Shown here piece after piece: positions 42,868 to 51,728 of a stretch of DNA of 64,000 nt; the first letter of the stretch is position 1; each line of letters starts with the position of its first letter. The notes beneath the pieces were generated by a model that had not been told where the DNA came from, ran no database searches, and worked only from the letters and a program-made list of their open reading frames with translations. The stretch is from Afipia sp. P52-10 (GTDB taxonomy: Bacteria > Pseudomonadota > Alphaproteobacteria > Rhizobiales > Xanthobacteraceae). The translations under genes and the position numbers were made by a program. The stretch is from positions 765,001 to 829,000 of the forward strand of contig NZ_AZSJ01000003.1 in assembly GCF_000516555.1 (NCBI RefSeq). The letters run 5' to 3'.

Positions 42868-43146
42868 TCAGAAGCGCACGGAGAACGGGCCCGTCACGGG
42901 CTCGGCCGGACCAACGATCGCGACCGCGTCAACCTGCGCCAGCGGCGGCCCACGCCGGCATGCCGCGAGCATCCTCTCGACGGTTTCCGCCGGACCGCTG
43001 AAGACCGCCTCGACCTCGCCAGTGGAAAGATTGCGCACCCAACCAGACAGGCCAAGGCTCGCGGCCTTGTGCCGGGTCCAGTCGCGGTAACCGACACCCT
43101 GAACGCGACCCGAGATACGAACGAGGATGGAGCGCTGGTCGGTCAT
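42868..43146 (-). CDS. acyP: Acylphosphatase
   Basis: A 92-residue acylphosphatase that hydrolyses carboxyl-phosphate mixed anhydrides. The signature GRVQGVGYRDW (catalytic arginine) and WVRNLSTG (catalytic asparagine) are intact, and the length is normal. The ATG at 43146 follows GGGAGG; the longer upstream frame overlaps the YjfB-like gene and is rejected. It is 20 bases after that gene, on the same strand, and they may be co-transcribed. Confidence 0.95.
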   Translation of the reverse strand: MTDQRSILVRISGRVQGVGYRDWTRHKAASLGLSGWVRNLSTGEVEAVFSGPAETVERMLAACRRGPPLAQVDAVAIVGPAEPVTGPFSVRF

Positions 43147-43166
43147 TCGGGCCTCCCCGAATGCAC

Positions 43167-43364
43167 TTACACCGACATGTCGAGCTTGCCGCCGACGCCG
43201 GTTGCGAGATTGGCCGATGACGTTGCCGCGGGCGTGCCGAGCAGCACGTTTACGGCGTCCGCCTGCGCATTCAGGTTCATCTTCAGCATGCGTGTTGCCA
43301 CCGCCTGCTGGGTTGCCCCGGCCTGCATCGTGACCAAGCTTGCTGCGAGCGCTGCGACATCCAT
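43167..43364 (-). CDS. YjfB family small putative motility protein
   Basis: A 65-residue protein matching the YjfB family: MDVAALAASLVTMQAGATQQAVATRMLKMNLNAQADAVNVLLG. Members are small, alanine-rich and often near flagellar genes in Bacillus and others, but their role is not settled. No flagellar gene is in this window. Its ATG is preceded by a purine-rich stretch (GGAGACGGAGATCGC). The next plus-side element is the hairpin repeat at 43386. Confidence 0.75.
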   Translation of the reverse strand: MDVAALAASLVTMQAGATQQAVATRMLKMNLNAQADAVNVLLGTPAATSSANLATGVGGKLDMSV

Positions 43365-43385
43365 AAGCGATCTCCGTCTCCGACA

Positions 43386-43490
43386 CTAAAGCGCGACGAG
43401 ATTGAGATGAATCATCCTCGCGCTTTAGCTTATTGTTTAAACATGATCTTTTCGGAAAACCACTTCACACGTTTCCGGATCATGCTTTAG
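43386..43490 (+). repeat. Dispersed hairpin repeat, copy A
   Basis: A 105-bp element made of two dyads: CTAAAGCGCG ... CGCGCTTTAG (43386-43428), with a nested GAT/ATC arm, and CATGATC ... GATCATG (43442 to 43484) around a conserved TTCGGAAAACC and CTTCACAC core. The reverse complement of essentially the same element is at 55094-55197. Elements of this sequence are scattered in many copies in Bradyrhizobium genomes. It lies between the YjfB-like and hbd genes. Confidence 0.9.
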
Positions 43491-43547
43491 CGGGCAGCAG
43501 TTAACGAATCCTCGCAGCCCGCTTTACGGGACACCACGCCGCAACCG

Positions 43548-44423
43548 TCAGCGGGTCGGCACCGGCTTCTCGCCGCGGTAGTCGTAAAAGCCGCGCTGCG
43601 ATTTGCGGCCGAGCCAGCCGGCCTCGACATACTTCACGAGCAGCGGGCAAGGGCGATACTTAGAGTCTGCGAGTCCCTCGTGCAGTACCTGCATGATGGC
43701 GAGGCAGGTATCGAGGCCGATGAAGTCCGCAAGTTCCAGCGGCCCCATCGGATGATGTGCGCCGAGCTTCATCGCCGCGTCGATCGCCTCGACGTTGCCG
43801 ACGCCCTCGTACAGCGTGTAGATCGCCTCGTTGATCATCGGCAGCAGAATGCGGTTGACGATGAACGCCGGGAAATCCTCCGAGACGGCGATCTGCTTGC
43901 CGAGCGAGGTGACGAATTCCTTCGATGCCTCGAAGGTCGCATCCTCGGTGGCGATGCCACGGATCAGTTCGACCAGCTCCATGCGCGGCACCGGATTCAT
44001 GAAATGAATGCCGATAAAGCGCTCGGGGCGGTCCGTCGTCGCCGCCAGGCGCGTGATCGAAATCGACGATGTGTTGGAACCGATGATCGCAGTCGGCTTC
44101 AGTACCGCGCAGAGATCATGGAAGATCTTGCGCTTGATCTCTTCCTTTTCAGCCGCGCTCTCGATGACGAGGTCGCAGTCGGCGAGTTGATCGAGGCTCG
44201 TCGCCGGCGCGATGCGTGCCATCGCCGCCTTGCGCGCCTCGTCAGTGATCGCACTCTTCACCACCAGACGCTTCAAATTGCCTTCGATGGTCGCGAGCGC
44301 CGATTTGACGCGATCTTCGGCGACGTCGTTCAGCGCGACGTCGTACCCCGCCATCGCCGCGACATGGGCAATGCCGTTACCCATCTGGCCTGCGCCGATT
44401 ACCCCGACTTTTCTGATGTTCAT
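43548..44423 (-). CDS. hbd: 3-hydroxybutyryl-CoA dehydrogenase
   Basis: A 291-residue NAD-dependent dehydrogenase of 3-hydroxyacyl-CoA. The Rossmann entry VGVIGAGQMGNGIAHV, the catalytic HFMNPVPRMELVELI (histidine), the NRILLPMINEA segment and GLDTCL are all present. Length and the absence of a crotonase half mark the short-chain mono-functional HBDH rather than FadB. It lies 190 bases downstream of etfA on the same strand, with a hairpin between. The partnership with ETF suggests butyrate, PHB or amino acid degradation. Confidence 0.95.
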   Translation of the reverse strand: MNIRKVGVIGAGQMGNGIAHVAAMAGYDVALNDVAEDRVKSALATIEGNLKRLVVKSAITDEARKAAMARIAPATSLDQLADCDLVIESAAEKEEIKRKIFHDLCAVLKPTAIIGSNTSSISITRLAATTDRPERFIGIHFMNPVPRMELVELIRGIATEDATFEASKEFVTSLGKQIAVSEDFPAFIVNRILLPMINEAIYTLYEGVGNVEAIDAAMKLGAHHPMGPLELADFIGLDTCLAIMQVLHEGLADSKYRPCPLLVKYVEAGWLGRKSQRGFYDYRGEKPVPTR

Positions 44424-44574
44424 GGCCGTCCGTTTGGTTTCGTAAGGCGGGGCCGTCCCGCGTCGCCCTGCTGCCCCGATCTTAACACCGGGCGGGAATG
44501 TGTCATCCGCCCGATGCCGTCTTCGCGTGGCGATCCGGTCACGTCGGACCGGATGCCCTATCGTACCGCCGCAC

Positions 44575-44601
44575 CCACCCTCCGGATCCGTCCGAGGGTG
44601 G
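44575..44601 (-). terminator. Hairpin between etfA and hbd
   Basis: CCACCCTC and GAGGGTGG form a perfect 8-bp stem around an 11-base loop that itself contains the palindrome CGGATCCG. No T-run follows on either strand, so partial termination or mRNA stabilisation between etfBA and hbd is as likely as full termination. Confidence 0.4.
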
Positions 44602-44612
44602 AGCGGGGCGGG

Positions 44613-45557
44613 TTACTTGCCGGCCTTCGCCAGCTCTGCCGTCAATTCAGGCACTGCCTGATAGAGGTCCGCGACCAGGCCGTAATCCGCAACCTGGAAG
44701 ATCGGCGCCTCTTCGTCCTTGTTGATCGCAACGATCACCTTGGAGTCCTTCATACCGGCGAGATGCTGGATCGCACCGGAAATGCCGACGGCGATATAAA
44801 GTTCCGGAGCGACCACCTTGCCGGTCTGGCCGACCTGCCAGTCGTTCGGAGCATAACCCGCATCGACCGCAGCGCGCGATGCACCGACGCCTGCGCCGAG
44901 CTTGTCGGCGAGCGGCTCGATGTACTTGGTGAAGTTCTCGCGGCTCTGCATGGCACGGCCACCGGAGACGATGATCTTCGCCGAAGTGAGCTCGGGACGA
45001 TCGCTCTTGGCGACTTCCTCGCCGACGAAGGTCGACAGGCCCGGGTCGGCCGCCGCGTTCGCGTTCTCCACCGTGGCGCTGCCGTCGTTGCCGGCCGCAG
45101 CGAAGGTCGAGGTGCGAACGGTGATGACCTTCTTCTTGTCGTTCGACTTCACGGTCTGGATCGCGTTGCCGGCATAGATCGGACGTTCGAAGGTGTCCGG
45201 CGAGACCACCTTGATCACCTCCGACACCTGCATCACGTCGAGCAATGCGGCGACACGCGGCATCACGTTCTTGTAGCGCGAGGTCGCGGGCGCAACGATC
45301 GCGTCATACTTGTCGGCGAGCGAGACGATCAGCGCGGCGAGCGGCTCGGCGAGGTCGTGCGCATAGAGCGCGTTGTCGGCGAGCAGCACCTTCTTCACGC
45401 CCGAGAGCTTGGCGGCCGCATCGGCCGCGCCCTTGGCGTCCTGTCCGGCGACGAGCACATCGACGTCGGCTCCGAGTGCCGCAGCCGCCGTGAGCGCCTT
45501 GTTGGTCGCGTCCTTGACCGACGCGTTGTCGTGTTCGGCAATCAGCAGCGTAGCCAT
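44613..45557 (-). CDS. etfA: Electron transfer flavoprotein alpha subunit
   Basis: A 314-residue FAD-binding subunit of ETF, which carries electrons from acyl-CoA dehydrogenases to ETF-ubiquinone oxidoreductase. The C-terminal FAD motif region ([38 protein letters not shown]) is complete. Its ATG shares one base with the etfB stop (TGATG), so the two are translationally coupled and made in equal amounts. Confidence 0.97.
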   Translation of the reverse strand: MATLLIAEHDNASVKDATNKALTAAAALGADVDVLVAGQDAKGAADAAAKLSGVKKVLLADNALYAHDLAEPLAALIVSLADKYDAIVAPATSRYKNVMPRVAALLDVMQVSEVIKVVSPDTFERPIYAGNAIQTVKSNDKKKVITVRTSTFAAAGNDGSATVENANAAADPGLSTFVGEEVAKSDRPELTSAKIIVSGGRAMQSRENFTKYIEPLADKLGAGVGASRAAVDAGYAPNDWQVGQTGKVVAPELYIAVGISGAIQHLAGMKDSKVIVAINKDEEAPIFQVADYGLVADLYQAVPELTAELAKAGK

Positions 45558-46306
45558 CAGATAACCCCGGCCTCATTCTTCAGTTTCGACACAAGCTCGG
45601 CGACGTCCTTGACCTTGACGCCAGCCTTGCGGCCCGGCGGCTCGGTGGTCTTCAGGACTTCCTGACGCGGCGTCAGGTCGACACCGTAGTCAGCGGCGGT
45701 CTTCTCGCCGATCGGCTTCTTCTTGGCCTTCATGATGTTGGGCAGGCTCGCATAACGCGGCTCGTTCAGGCGCAGGTCGGTGGTGACGATCGCCGGCCCC
45801 TTCAACTTCACGGTCTGCAGACCGCCATCGACCTCACGCGTCACCGTCACGTCGGACCCGTCGATCACGACCTTCGAAGCGAAGGTCGCCTGCGACCAGC
45901 CGAGCAGCGCGGCCAGCATCTGGCCGGTCTGGTTGGAGTCGTCGTCGATCGCCTGCTTGCCGAGGATGATCAGGCCCGGCTTCTCTTCGTCGGCGACGGC
46001 CTTGAGAATCTTCGCGACCGCGAGCGGCTCGACGGTTCCCTCGGCCTTGACCAGGATGCCGCGGTCGGCGCCCATGGCGAGACCGGTACGGATCGTCTCG
46101 GTGCACTGCGCCGGGCCGATCGAAACGCAGACGACCTCGGTCGCCTTGCCGGCCTCCTTGAGGCGGAGCGCTTCCTCAACGGCAATTTCGTCGAACGGGT
46201 TCATCGACATCTTGACGTTGGCGAGCTCAACACCCGAACCGTCACTCTTGACGCGGATTTTAACGTTGTAATCAACGACCCGCTTCACTGGCACAAGAAC
46301 CTTCAT
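45557..46306 (-). CDS. etfB: Electron transfer flavoprotein beta subunit
   Basis: A 249-residue AMP-binding subunit of [26 protein letters not shown] at the N-terminus, [16 protein letters not shown], and the [19 protein letters not shown] stretch are the family marks. It starts the etfBA pair; a reasonable promoter lies 45-72 bases upstream. Conserved order with the adenosyltransferase and HIG1 gene upstream is common in Rhizobiales. Confidence 0.97.
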   Translation of the reverse strand: MKVLVPVKRVVDYNVKIRVKSDGSGVELANVKMSMNPFDEIAVEEALRLKEAGKATEVVCVSIGPAQCTETIRTGLAMGADRGILVKAEGTVEPLAVAKILKAVADEEKPGLIILGKQAIDDDSNQTGQMLAALLGWSQATFASKVVIDGSDVTVTREVDGGLQTVKLKGPAIVTTDLRLNEPRYASLPNIMKAKKKPIGEKTAADYGVDLTPRQEVLKTTEPPGRKAGVKVKDVAELVSKLKNEAGVI

Positions 46307-46350
46307 CGGTCCCCTTTCGTCTTCATGGCAATGGTGGCTGATGGGCGCGG

Positions 46351-46379
46351 AACCTACTGGCCCCGTCTAGCGCGGTCAA
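46351..46379 (-). promoter_or_regulatory. Candidate promoter of etfBA
   Basis: On the minus strand TTGACC (46374-46379), exactly 17 bases, then TAGGTT (46351-46356), 45 bases before the etfB start. The -35 is good and the -10 is moderate. Confidence 0.4.
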
Positions 46380-46422
46380 CGCGGCAAAGGGGTTTTTTGG
46401 ACGGTTTGGGGGCGTTCCAGCC

Positions 46423-46995
46423 TCAACGGTTCTGACCGGGCACCCACAGCACGTCCGCCCTTCCGTTATCGTTCATCGCGCGGGCGGCGACAAACAGAAA
46501 GTCAGACAAACGGTTCATATACTTAAGCGCAGCGGGGCTCACCGGCTCGTCGCTGCGCGCCGCAAGTTCGGCCATCAGCCGCTCGGCGCGGCGGCAAATC
46601 GTCCGGGCGACATGCAGATACGCCGCCCCGGCATGACCGCCGGGCAATACGAACGAGGTCAGCGGCGCCAGGTTCGCGTTCAGCTCATCGATATCGCGCT
46701 CCAGCCGGTCCACCTGCGATTGCACGATCCGCAGCCGCTCGGCCTTGCCCGGCCGGTCGGGAACTGCGAGGTCGGCGCCGACATCGAACAGGTCGTTCTG
46801 AATGGCGGCCAGCATCGTGCCGAGCCGGGACGCAGCATCGATATGCAGCCGGGCGACGCCGATCGCCGCGTTGGTCTCGTCAACAGTTCCATATGATGAA
46901 ACGCGCAGGTCATACTTCGGCCGGCGCTCGCCGGAGCCCAGCGCTGTCGTTCCGTCATCGCCGGTGCGGGTATAGATGCGATTGAGGACCACCAT
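46423..46995 (-). CDS. Cob(I)alamin adenosyltransferase, PduO type
   Basis: A 190-residue PduO-family corrinoid adenosyltransferase that makes adenosylcobalamin from cob(I)alamin and ATP. TRTGDDGTTALGSGERRPK (ATP-binding), SSYGTVDETNAAIG, QNDLFDVGADLAVP and VARTICRRAERLM are diagnostic. The ATG at 46995 is preceded by GGGAG; the longer frame to 47043 is less likely. It follows the HIG1 gene by 58 bases. The cofactor could serve methylmalonyl-CoA mutase, which would link to the ETF/3-hydroxybutyryl-CoA genes nearby; this is inference. Confidence 0.95.
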   Translation of the reverse strand: MVVLNRIYTRTGDDGTTALGSGERRPKYDLRVSSYGTVDETNAAIGVARLHIDAASRLGTMLAAIQNDLFDVGADLAVPDRPGKAERLRIVQSQVDRLERDIDELNANLAPLTSFVLPGGHAGAAYLHVARTICRRAERLMAELAARSDEPVSPAALKYMNRLSDFLFVAARAMNDNGRADVLWVPGQNR

Positions 46996-47053
46996 CACGT
47001 CATCTCCCGGATATTCGCCTTCCCGCTCGCAACCCGACGCCAACGCCGCCGCG

Positions 47054-47248
47054 TCAGCGCCCCATCGCCCACAGCGCGGCCATCGCCACGATGATCGCGA
47101 CGAACTGCAACAGCACGCGCAGCCGCATCAGCCGCTGCGAGGTGTCCGGCGAGCCGCCGCGCATCATGTTGAGCAGCCCCAGCAGTAGCACCACCGCAAC
47201 CGCAGCGATCGCGACCGGGACCAGAAAGTTGCTCAGAAAACCTGCCAT
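47054..47248 (-). CDS. Small HIG1-type twin transmembrane protein
   Basis: A 64-residue protein with two membrane helices (FLSNFLVPVAIAAVAVVLLLGLL and LLQFVAIIVAMAALW) joined by a short basic loop, NMMRGGSPDTSQRLMRLRV. The layout and QRLMRLRV block match the HIG1/twin-transmembrane family. Mitochondrial HIG1 proteins associate with respiratory complexes; the bacterial function is not settled. It leads the group with the adenosyltransferase and etfBA. Confidence 0.88.
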   Translation of the reverse strand: MAGFLSNFLVPVAIAAVAVVLLLGLLNMMRGGSPDTSQRLMRLRVLLQFVAIIVAMAALWAMGR

Positions 47249-47372
47249 GCCGATTCAACCATATCCTCTTTCAATCTATCTAACATCTGGATTGCCGAGT
47301 CGCCATGCAGGCGGCTCCGGGTTAGGATCGGCCGTTGCGGAGCGGCTGCACGTCTGAACTGCATGGACAGGC

Positions 47373-48323
47373 GTGGCACATATCGAAGTCGAAGGCCCGC
47401 GAATGGCGTCGCGAGGGCCTTCCGAACGGGAAGGACCTTGGAACGATGCGGGCGAGTCGGCCGTGAAATACGTCCGCTACATCTATCGCGTTTCGATGCA
47501 CGCCTTCGAAAAGTTCCTGATCGATGACGGCTGGGCGATCGCCAGCCACATCGCGCTGTCGGCCTTGATGGCGCTGTTTCCGTTTCTGATCGTCATCACG
47601 GCGCTGGCCGGCTTCTTCGGCTCGGCGCAGCTCGCCGACCAGGCGGCCGAGCTCATCCTCGACACCTGGCCCGAGCGCGTCGCCAATGCCATCGCCGGCG
47701 AAATTCACAACGTCCTCACCCGCGCGCAGGGGGGCGTGCTGACCATCGGCCTCGTCCTGGCGATCTACTTCGCCTCCAACGGGGTCGAGAGCCTGCGTGT
47801 CGGCCTGAACCGCGCCTATGGCGTGGTGGAAACGCGGGCCTGGTACTGGCTGCGGCTGGAATCGATCGGTTATACGCTGCTCGCGGCGGTGTCGCTGCTG
47901 TCGCTCGCCTTCCTGATCGTGCTGGCGCCGCTGCTCATCGCCGCCGCGCGGCACTACTTCCCGATCGAGATGGAAATCAACGAGTCGTTCATCACCTTCG
48001 CGCGGCTCGGGCTGGCGACGCTGTCGATGATCGTCGCGCTGTTCATCGTCCACATGTGGCTGCCCGCAGGGACTCGCAAACTGTGTGACATCGTGCCCGG
48101 CATCCTGCTGACGATCGTCGGCTCGCTCGCCTCCGGCACCCTGTTCGGCAAATATCTCGAGGAATTCGCCAACAACTACGTGACGACCTATGCAGGTCTC
48201 GCGTCGGTCATCATCGCGCTGGTGTTCCTGTATTTCATCGCCTCGATCTTCGTTTATGGCGGCGAGTTCAACGCCGCGATCATGAAGACCAAACTGCCCG
48301 ACAGCGACAGCAAGCCGACATAG
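47373..48323 (+). CDS. YihY/virulence factor BrkB family membrane protein
   Basis: A 316-residue inner-membrane protein with six predicted helices. DDGWAIASHIALSALMALFPFLIV, IYFASNGVESLRVGLNRAY and NNYVTTYAGLASVIIALVFLYFIASIFVYGGEFNA are the conserved blocks. The family has no agreed function (the name ribonuclease BN was an error). The start may be the GTG at 47373 or ATG at 47403. It is divergent from the HIG1 gene and convergent with the radical SAM gene, 13 bases apart. Confidence 0.92.
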   Translation: MAHIEVEGPRMASRGPSEREGPWNDAGESAVKYVRYIYRVSMHAFEKFLIDDGWAIASHIALSALMALFPFLIVITALAGFFGSAQLADQAAELILDTWPERVANAIAGEIHNVLTRAQGGVLTIGLVLAIYFASNGVESLRVGLNRAYGVVETRAWYWLRLESIGYTLLAAVSLLSLAFLIVLAPLLIAAARHYFPIEMEINESFITFARLGLATLSMIVALFIVHMWLPAGTRKLCDIVPGILLTIVGSLASGTLFGKYLEEFANNYVTTYAGLASVIIALVFLYFIASIFVYGGEFNAAIMKTKLPDSDSKPT

Positions 48324-48336
48324 GCGCGTTGCGCGG

Positions 48337-50127
48337 TCACGGCGCCGCCCGCGCAGACGCCGGCAAGACCCCGGCCTGGCCGGAGGCCGCGCGGATGTCC
48401 TGCAGCCGCCGCTGCTGTCCGACATAGAGCTTCGCCGCCTCGCTCGAGAACAACTCGCCGGAGCTGTCGTCTTCGCTCCAGGGCGTCATCGCCAGATCGG
48501 TGTAGGCGAAGCGCTTGGGGTCGCGCTTGATGCCGAGATAGATCTTGCGCAAGCGTAGATAGAGTGCACCCCAGCGCACCAGCTTGACCGCGGTCTCGCC
48601 GTAGTAACGTGGATAGAACCGCCAGACCGGCTCCAGCGGCTGGCCCGGCCGACGATCCTTGCGGAATTTCCGCCGCAGAAATCCGGTTTCGAGCGGGTGG
48701 ATGTTCTCGAAGTCGATGCTGCCCTTGAACCAGGTGATCAAGAACAGCGCGTTGCTGGCATTGCCGCCGCTGGAGGCCACGCGGCGCATGATCGTCGTGA
48801 TGTGTTCCGTCGTATAGTAGCGCTGCCATGCCATCCGGTAGGCACGGTGCCATTCCTCCGCCGACATTTTCGCGTGCGTGGTGCAGACGTGATTGGTGTC
48901 GTAGCGGTTCAAATCGGCATCGAGCGGCGCACCCGCCCGCACCAGCGTCTGGTGATCCTCCGAGCCCGGCAACGGCGTCAGGCAGAAGAACTCGAGCAGA
49001 TCGACGGGCAGCTCGCGCTTGATCACGTCGATGTCGTGCATGATCGACTCGGGCGTATCGTTGGGAAAGCCCAGGATGTAACCGGCATAGGTGATGACCC
49101 GCGCGGATTTCCAGGCCAGCAGCATCTGCCGGTACTCAGTGATCTTGTTCTGCTTCTTCTTGGCTCCCATCAGGTTCTGCGGGTTGATGTTCTCGAGCCC
49201 GATGAACACGCGGCGCACGCCCGCCCGCGCGCATTTCGCGACGAAGTTCGGCAGCTTGTAGCAGAGCGTATCGACCTGGATGATGAAGCCGATGTTGAGC
49301 TTCTCCACCTCGCGCAGATGGATCAGGCGATCGAGAATTGCCTCCCAATCCTTATTGCGGGCGAAGTTGTCGTCGGTGATGAAGAAGCTGCGCAGGCCCT
49401 GGGCATAGTTGACCCGGACGATCTTCTCGATGTCGTCCGGCGAGCGGCGGCGCGACTTGCGCCCCTGCACGTTGATGATGGTGCAGAACGAGCACTGGTA
49501 AGGACAGCCGCGCCCGGCGTCGAAGCTGGTGACGCCTCCGGCCGTGCGCAGCGCCCGCTGCGCCGCCATCAACGGGATCGGCGCTCCCTCGATCGGCGGC
49601 AGGTCGTTGATGAAGTTGTAGAGCGGCTTGAGCTTCGAGGCCATCGCGTCCTGCAGCACCTCGTCGAGCCGTCCTTCAGCCTCGCCCGCGAACAACGACA
49701 CGCCCATGGCGCGCGCCCGATCAAGATCCGCATCGACCCCTTTCAGCATGCTGTGCACGCCCGAAACGTGGAAACCGCCGATGCAGACGTCGATGCCGAG
49801 ATCGCGCAGCGCGCCGGCGAGATCGAGCGCGCGCGGAAACTGGTTCGACTGCACGCCGACCATCAGCACCATGCCGCTGCCGGCGGCGCGGATCATGCGG
49901 GCGAGTTGCTTCGGCCTGATCCTGGTGTTGGTCTCATCGAGCGCATGGATCTCGATGCGGACATCGGCGCCGAGCGCCGCCCGCTCGTCGCAGTCCTGGG
50001 CGATGCCGTATAGCGCCGCTAGTGAATTGGAGGGGATCGGCGAGCGCATCCATTGGATGACGTAGCCGTCGTCGTCGTAATGCGAGGGTTTGACAAGCAC
50101 GAGACAAAAACGCCGTTGCGGCTGCAT
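48337..50127 (-). CDS. B12-binding-domain radical SAM protein
   Basis: A 596-residue protein with an N-terminal cobalamin-binding-like Rossmann region (VLMVGVQSNQFPRALDLAGALRDLGIDVCIGG) and a radical SAM core whose iron-sulfur motif is CPYQCSFC in RGCPYQCSFCTI. FITDDNF and the PGSEDHQTL-type segment continue the barrel. The classical base-off motif DxHxxG is not evident in the N-terminal part, so cobalamin may bind base-on or not at all. No neighbour shows the substrate; methylation, cyclisation or lipid/tRNA modification are all possible. The 175 bases upstream are AT-richer than their surroundings and contain a GATATC-centred stretch but no identified site. Confidence 0.9.
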   Translation of the reverse strand: MQPQRRFCLVLVKPSHYDDDGYVIQWMRSPIPSNSLAALYGIAQDCDERAALGADVRIEIHALDETNTRIRPKQLARMIRAAGSGMVLMVGVQSNQFPRALDLAGALRDLGIDVCIGGFHVSGVHSMLKGVDADLDRARAMGVSLFAGEAEGRLDEVLQDAMASKLKPLYNFINDLPPIEGAPIPLMAAQRALRTAGGVTSFDAGRGCPYQCSFCTIINVQGRKSRRRSPDDIEKIVRVNYAQGLRSFFITDDNFARNKDWEAILDRLIHLREVEKLNIGFIIQVDTLCYKLPNFVAKCARAGVRRVFIGLENINPQNLMGAKKKQNKITEYRQMLLAWKSARVITYAGYILGFPNDTPESIMHDIDVIKRELPVDLLEFFCLTPLPGSEDHQTLVRAGAPLDADLNRYDTNHVCTTHAKMSAEEWHRAYRMAWQRYYTTEHITTIMRRVASSGGNASNALFLITWFKGSIDFENIHPLETGFLRRKFRKDRRPGQPLEPVWRFYPRYYGETAVKLVRWGALYLRLRKIYLGIKRDPKRFAYTDLAMTPWSEDDSSGELFSSEAAKLYVGQQRRLQDIRAASGQAGVLPASARAAP

Positions 50128-50302
50128 GCTTGTCGTCCAATCGACTGGAGATGACGTGATATCAGATAACGTGACATTGGGTCATGGTGGCCCATGCACC
50201 CGCTTGCCGCAAGGCACAATCCGGGCTGTTTCGGCCGGCCGATTGGAATTGTTTCAGCCCGCGACTCGCAAATGCCCGCATTCCGCCTTCAAGCTGCCGT
50301 CA

Positions 50303-51682
50303 TCATGACCGGGGTATCGCAGATGCATGACGACTGCGCAGAATTCTGGCCACCGTCTGGGCGAGCGCCCGCGGTGACACCGGTTTGAGGAGGAAAGCAT
50401 CGGCCCCCGCAGCCAGCGCCGGCTTCTCGTCGCTGTCGCGCCCCGACACGCCGATGATCGGAATGCGCCCTAACCCTCCGGTCCGGGCGCGAATCCGTCG
50501 GATCGCCTCGACGCCGTTAATCCCCGGCAGCACCATATCCATCAACACCAGATCGAAACCGCCTTGCGCCAGGCGATCGCCCGCATCCTCGCCGCGGCCG
50601 ATGAACTCGGTCTGGTGCCCGAGTTCCTGCAGAATGGCGTTCAGCACGACACGACCGAACGGATTATCTTCGACCGACAGGATGCGGAGCGCCCGCGGCG
50701 ACTCGAATGCAATGTCATCGGCTGCATCCTCGGCCTCCGGCGCGAGGTCCAGCATCGCCGTGAGCGTGAACACGGCACCGCCGGTCCGCTGAGCCGCAAC
50801 GGTGACATCGCCTCCCATGGCACGCGCGAGCTGCCGCACTGACGACAGACCGAGCCCGGCCCCGCCAAACCGCTGCGCGATCGAGACGTTGGCCTGCGAG
50901 AACGGGCGGAACAGGCGGCGAAGCTCGGCGGCGGAAATGCCGATGCCGGAGTCGGCCAGCGCAAAGTGAATGCCAGCCTTGCCTTTCGGCGCGCGGGCGC
51001 GATGCACGGTCATGACGATGGCGCCGGCGGCGGTGAACTTCACGGCATTGTCGATCAGGTTCTCCAGCGCCGCCCGCAACCGCACCGCATCGCCCAGCAC
51101 GAAGAGCGGCAGATCCTCGGCGACCGCGATGGTGGTCGAAAGACCTTTCGCCGCGGCGCGGCCAACCAGCGAATCGGCTGCGGTCCGCAACAGCGCGCGC
51201 AGATCGAACACGTCATGGCGCAACGTCAGTGCAGACGCCTTGCTGCGCGCCGCATCGACGAACAGCGTCGCCAGTGCCGACAGGTGCTCGGCGCTCGCCT
51301 TGATGGTCTCGACCCAGCGGCGCTCGCGCTCGCCGAGGTCGGAGGTCGCAAGCAGATCGCTGATCGCCAGCACGCCGGTCAGCGGCGTGCGCACCTCATG
51401 CGCAAAGGTGGCGAGCACCGCCTCGATCACCGGCAGTTGCGCCGACGATCCTCGCCCGCTCACCGGCGCGTGCAGCGTCTTCTTCTTGGTAGTGAGGCTC
51501 TTGTTCTTGCTTGCAGGACTCTTGAGCGCCTTCTTTCGTGGCGTCTTTTTTCCAGATGTCTTCTTTCGAAACGGCTTGGACGGCGGCACTGTCCGCGCGC
51601 CGGAGTGCCCCGGCGTGCGCTTGCGCGGCATGGCCGACCCCTGCCCTGCCCTTGCGCGTCCTGTCTGTCGCTTCGCTATCAT
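50303..51682 (-). CDS. Soluble hybrid histidine kinase with a Lys-rich N-terminal tail
   Basis: A 459-residue kinase. An N-terminal tail rich in Lys, Pro, Ala and Ser (about residues 1-75, many KK pairs) precedes a HisKA dimerisation domain with FAHEVRTPLTGVL (phospho-acceptor His) and an ATPase domain (N box NLIDNAVKF, G1 ADSGIGIS, G2 GGAGLGLS). A C-terminal receiver follows with LMDMVLPGINGV and the switch lysine in LLKPVSP. There is no membrane segment and no PAS/GAF sensor, so it is cytoplasmic and its input is unknown. The start could be the ATG at 51631. No cognate response regulator is adjacent. Confidence 0.9.
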   Translation of the reverse strand: MIAKRQTGRARAGQGSAMPRKRTPGHSGARTVPPSKPFRKKTSGKKTPRKKALKSPASKNKSLTTKKKTLHAPVSGRGSSAQLPVIEAVLATFAHEVRTPLTGVLAISDLLATSDLGERERRWVETIKASAEHLSALATLFVDAARSKASALTLRHDVFDLRALLRTAADSLVGRAAAKGLSTTIAVAEDLPLFVLGDAVRLRAALENLIDNAVKFTAAGAIVMTVHRARAPKGKAGIHFALADSGIGISAAELRRLFRPFSQANVSIAQRFGGAGLGLSSVRQLARAMGGDVTVAAQRTGGAVFTLTAMLDLAPEAEDAADDIAFESPRALRILSVEDNPFGRVVLNAILQELGHQTEFIGRGEDAGDRLAQGGFDLVLMDMVLPGINGVEAIRRIRARTGGLGRIPIIGVSGRDSDEKPALAAGADAFLLKPVSPRALAQTVARILRSRHASAIPRS

Positions 51683-51728
51683 CCGTCACCCTGCCCGGCG
51701 GCACCTTGGCACGAAGCGCGCTCGCGAG

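Noticed and set aside
43386-43490. CRISPR or insertion sequence
   Set aside because: Only one copy here and one inverted copy far away, no regular spacers and no transposase; it is a dispersed hairpin repeat.
48697-50013. A long plus-strand frame opposite the radical SAM gene
   Set aside because: The minus strand contains the CxxxCxxC motif and full domain order; the plus frame has no motif.
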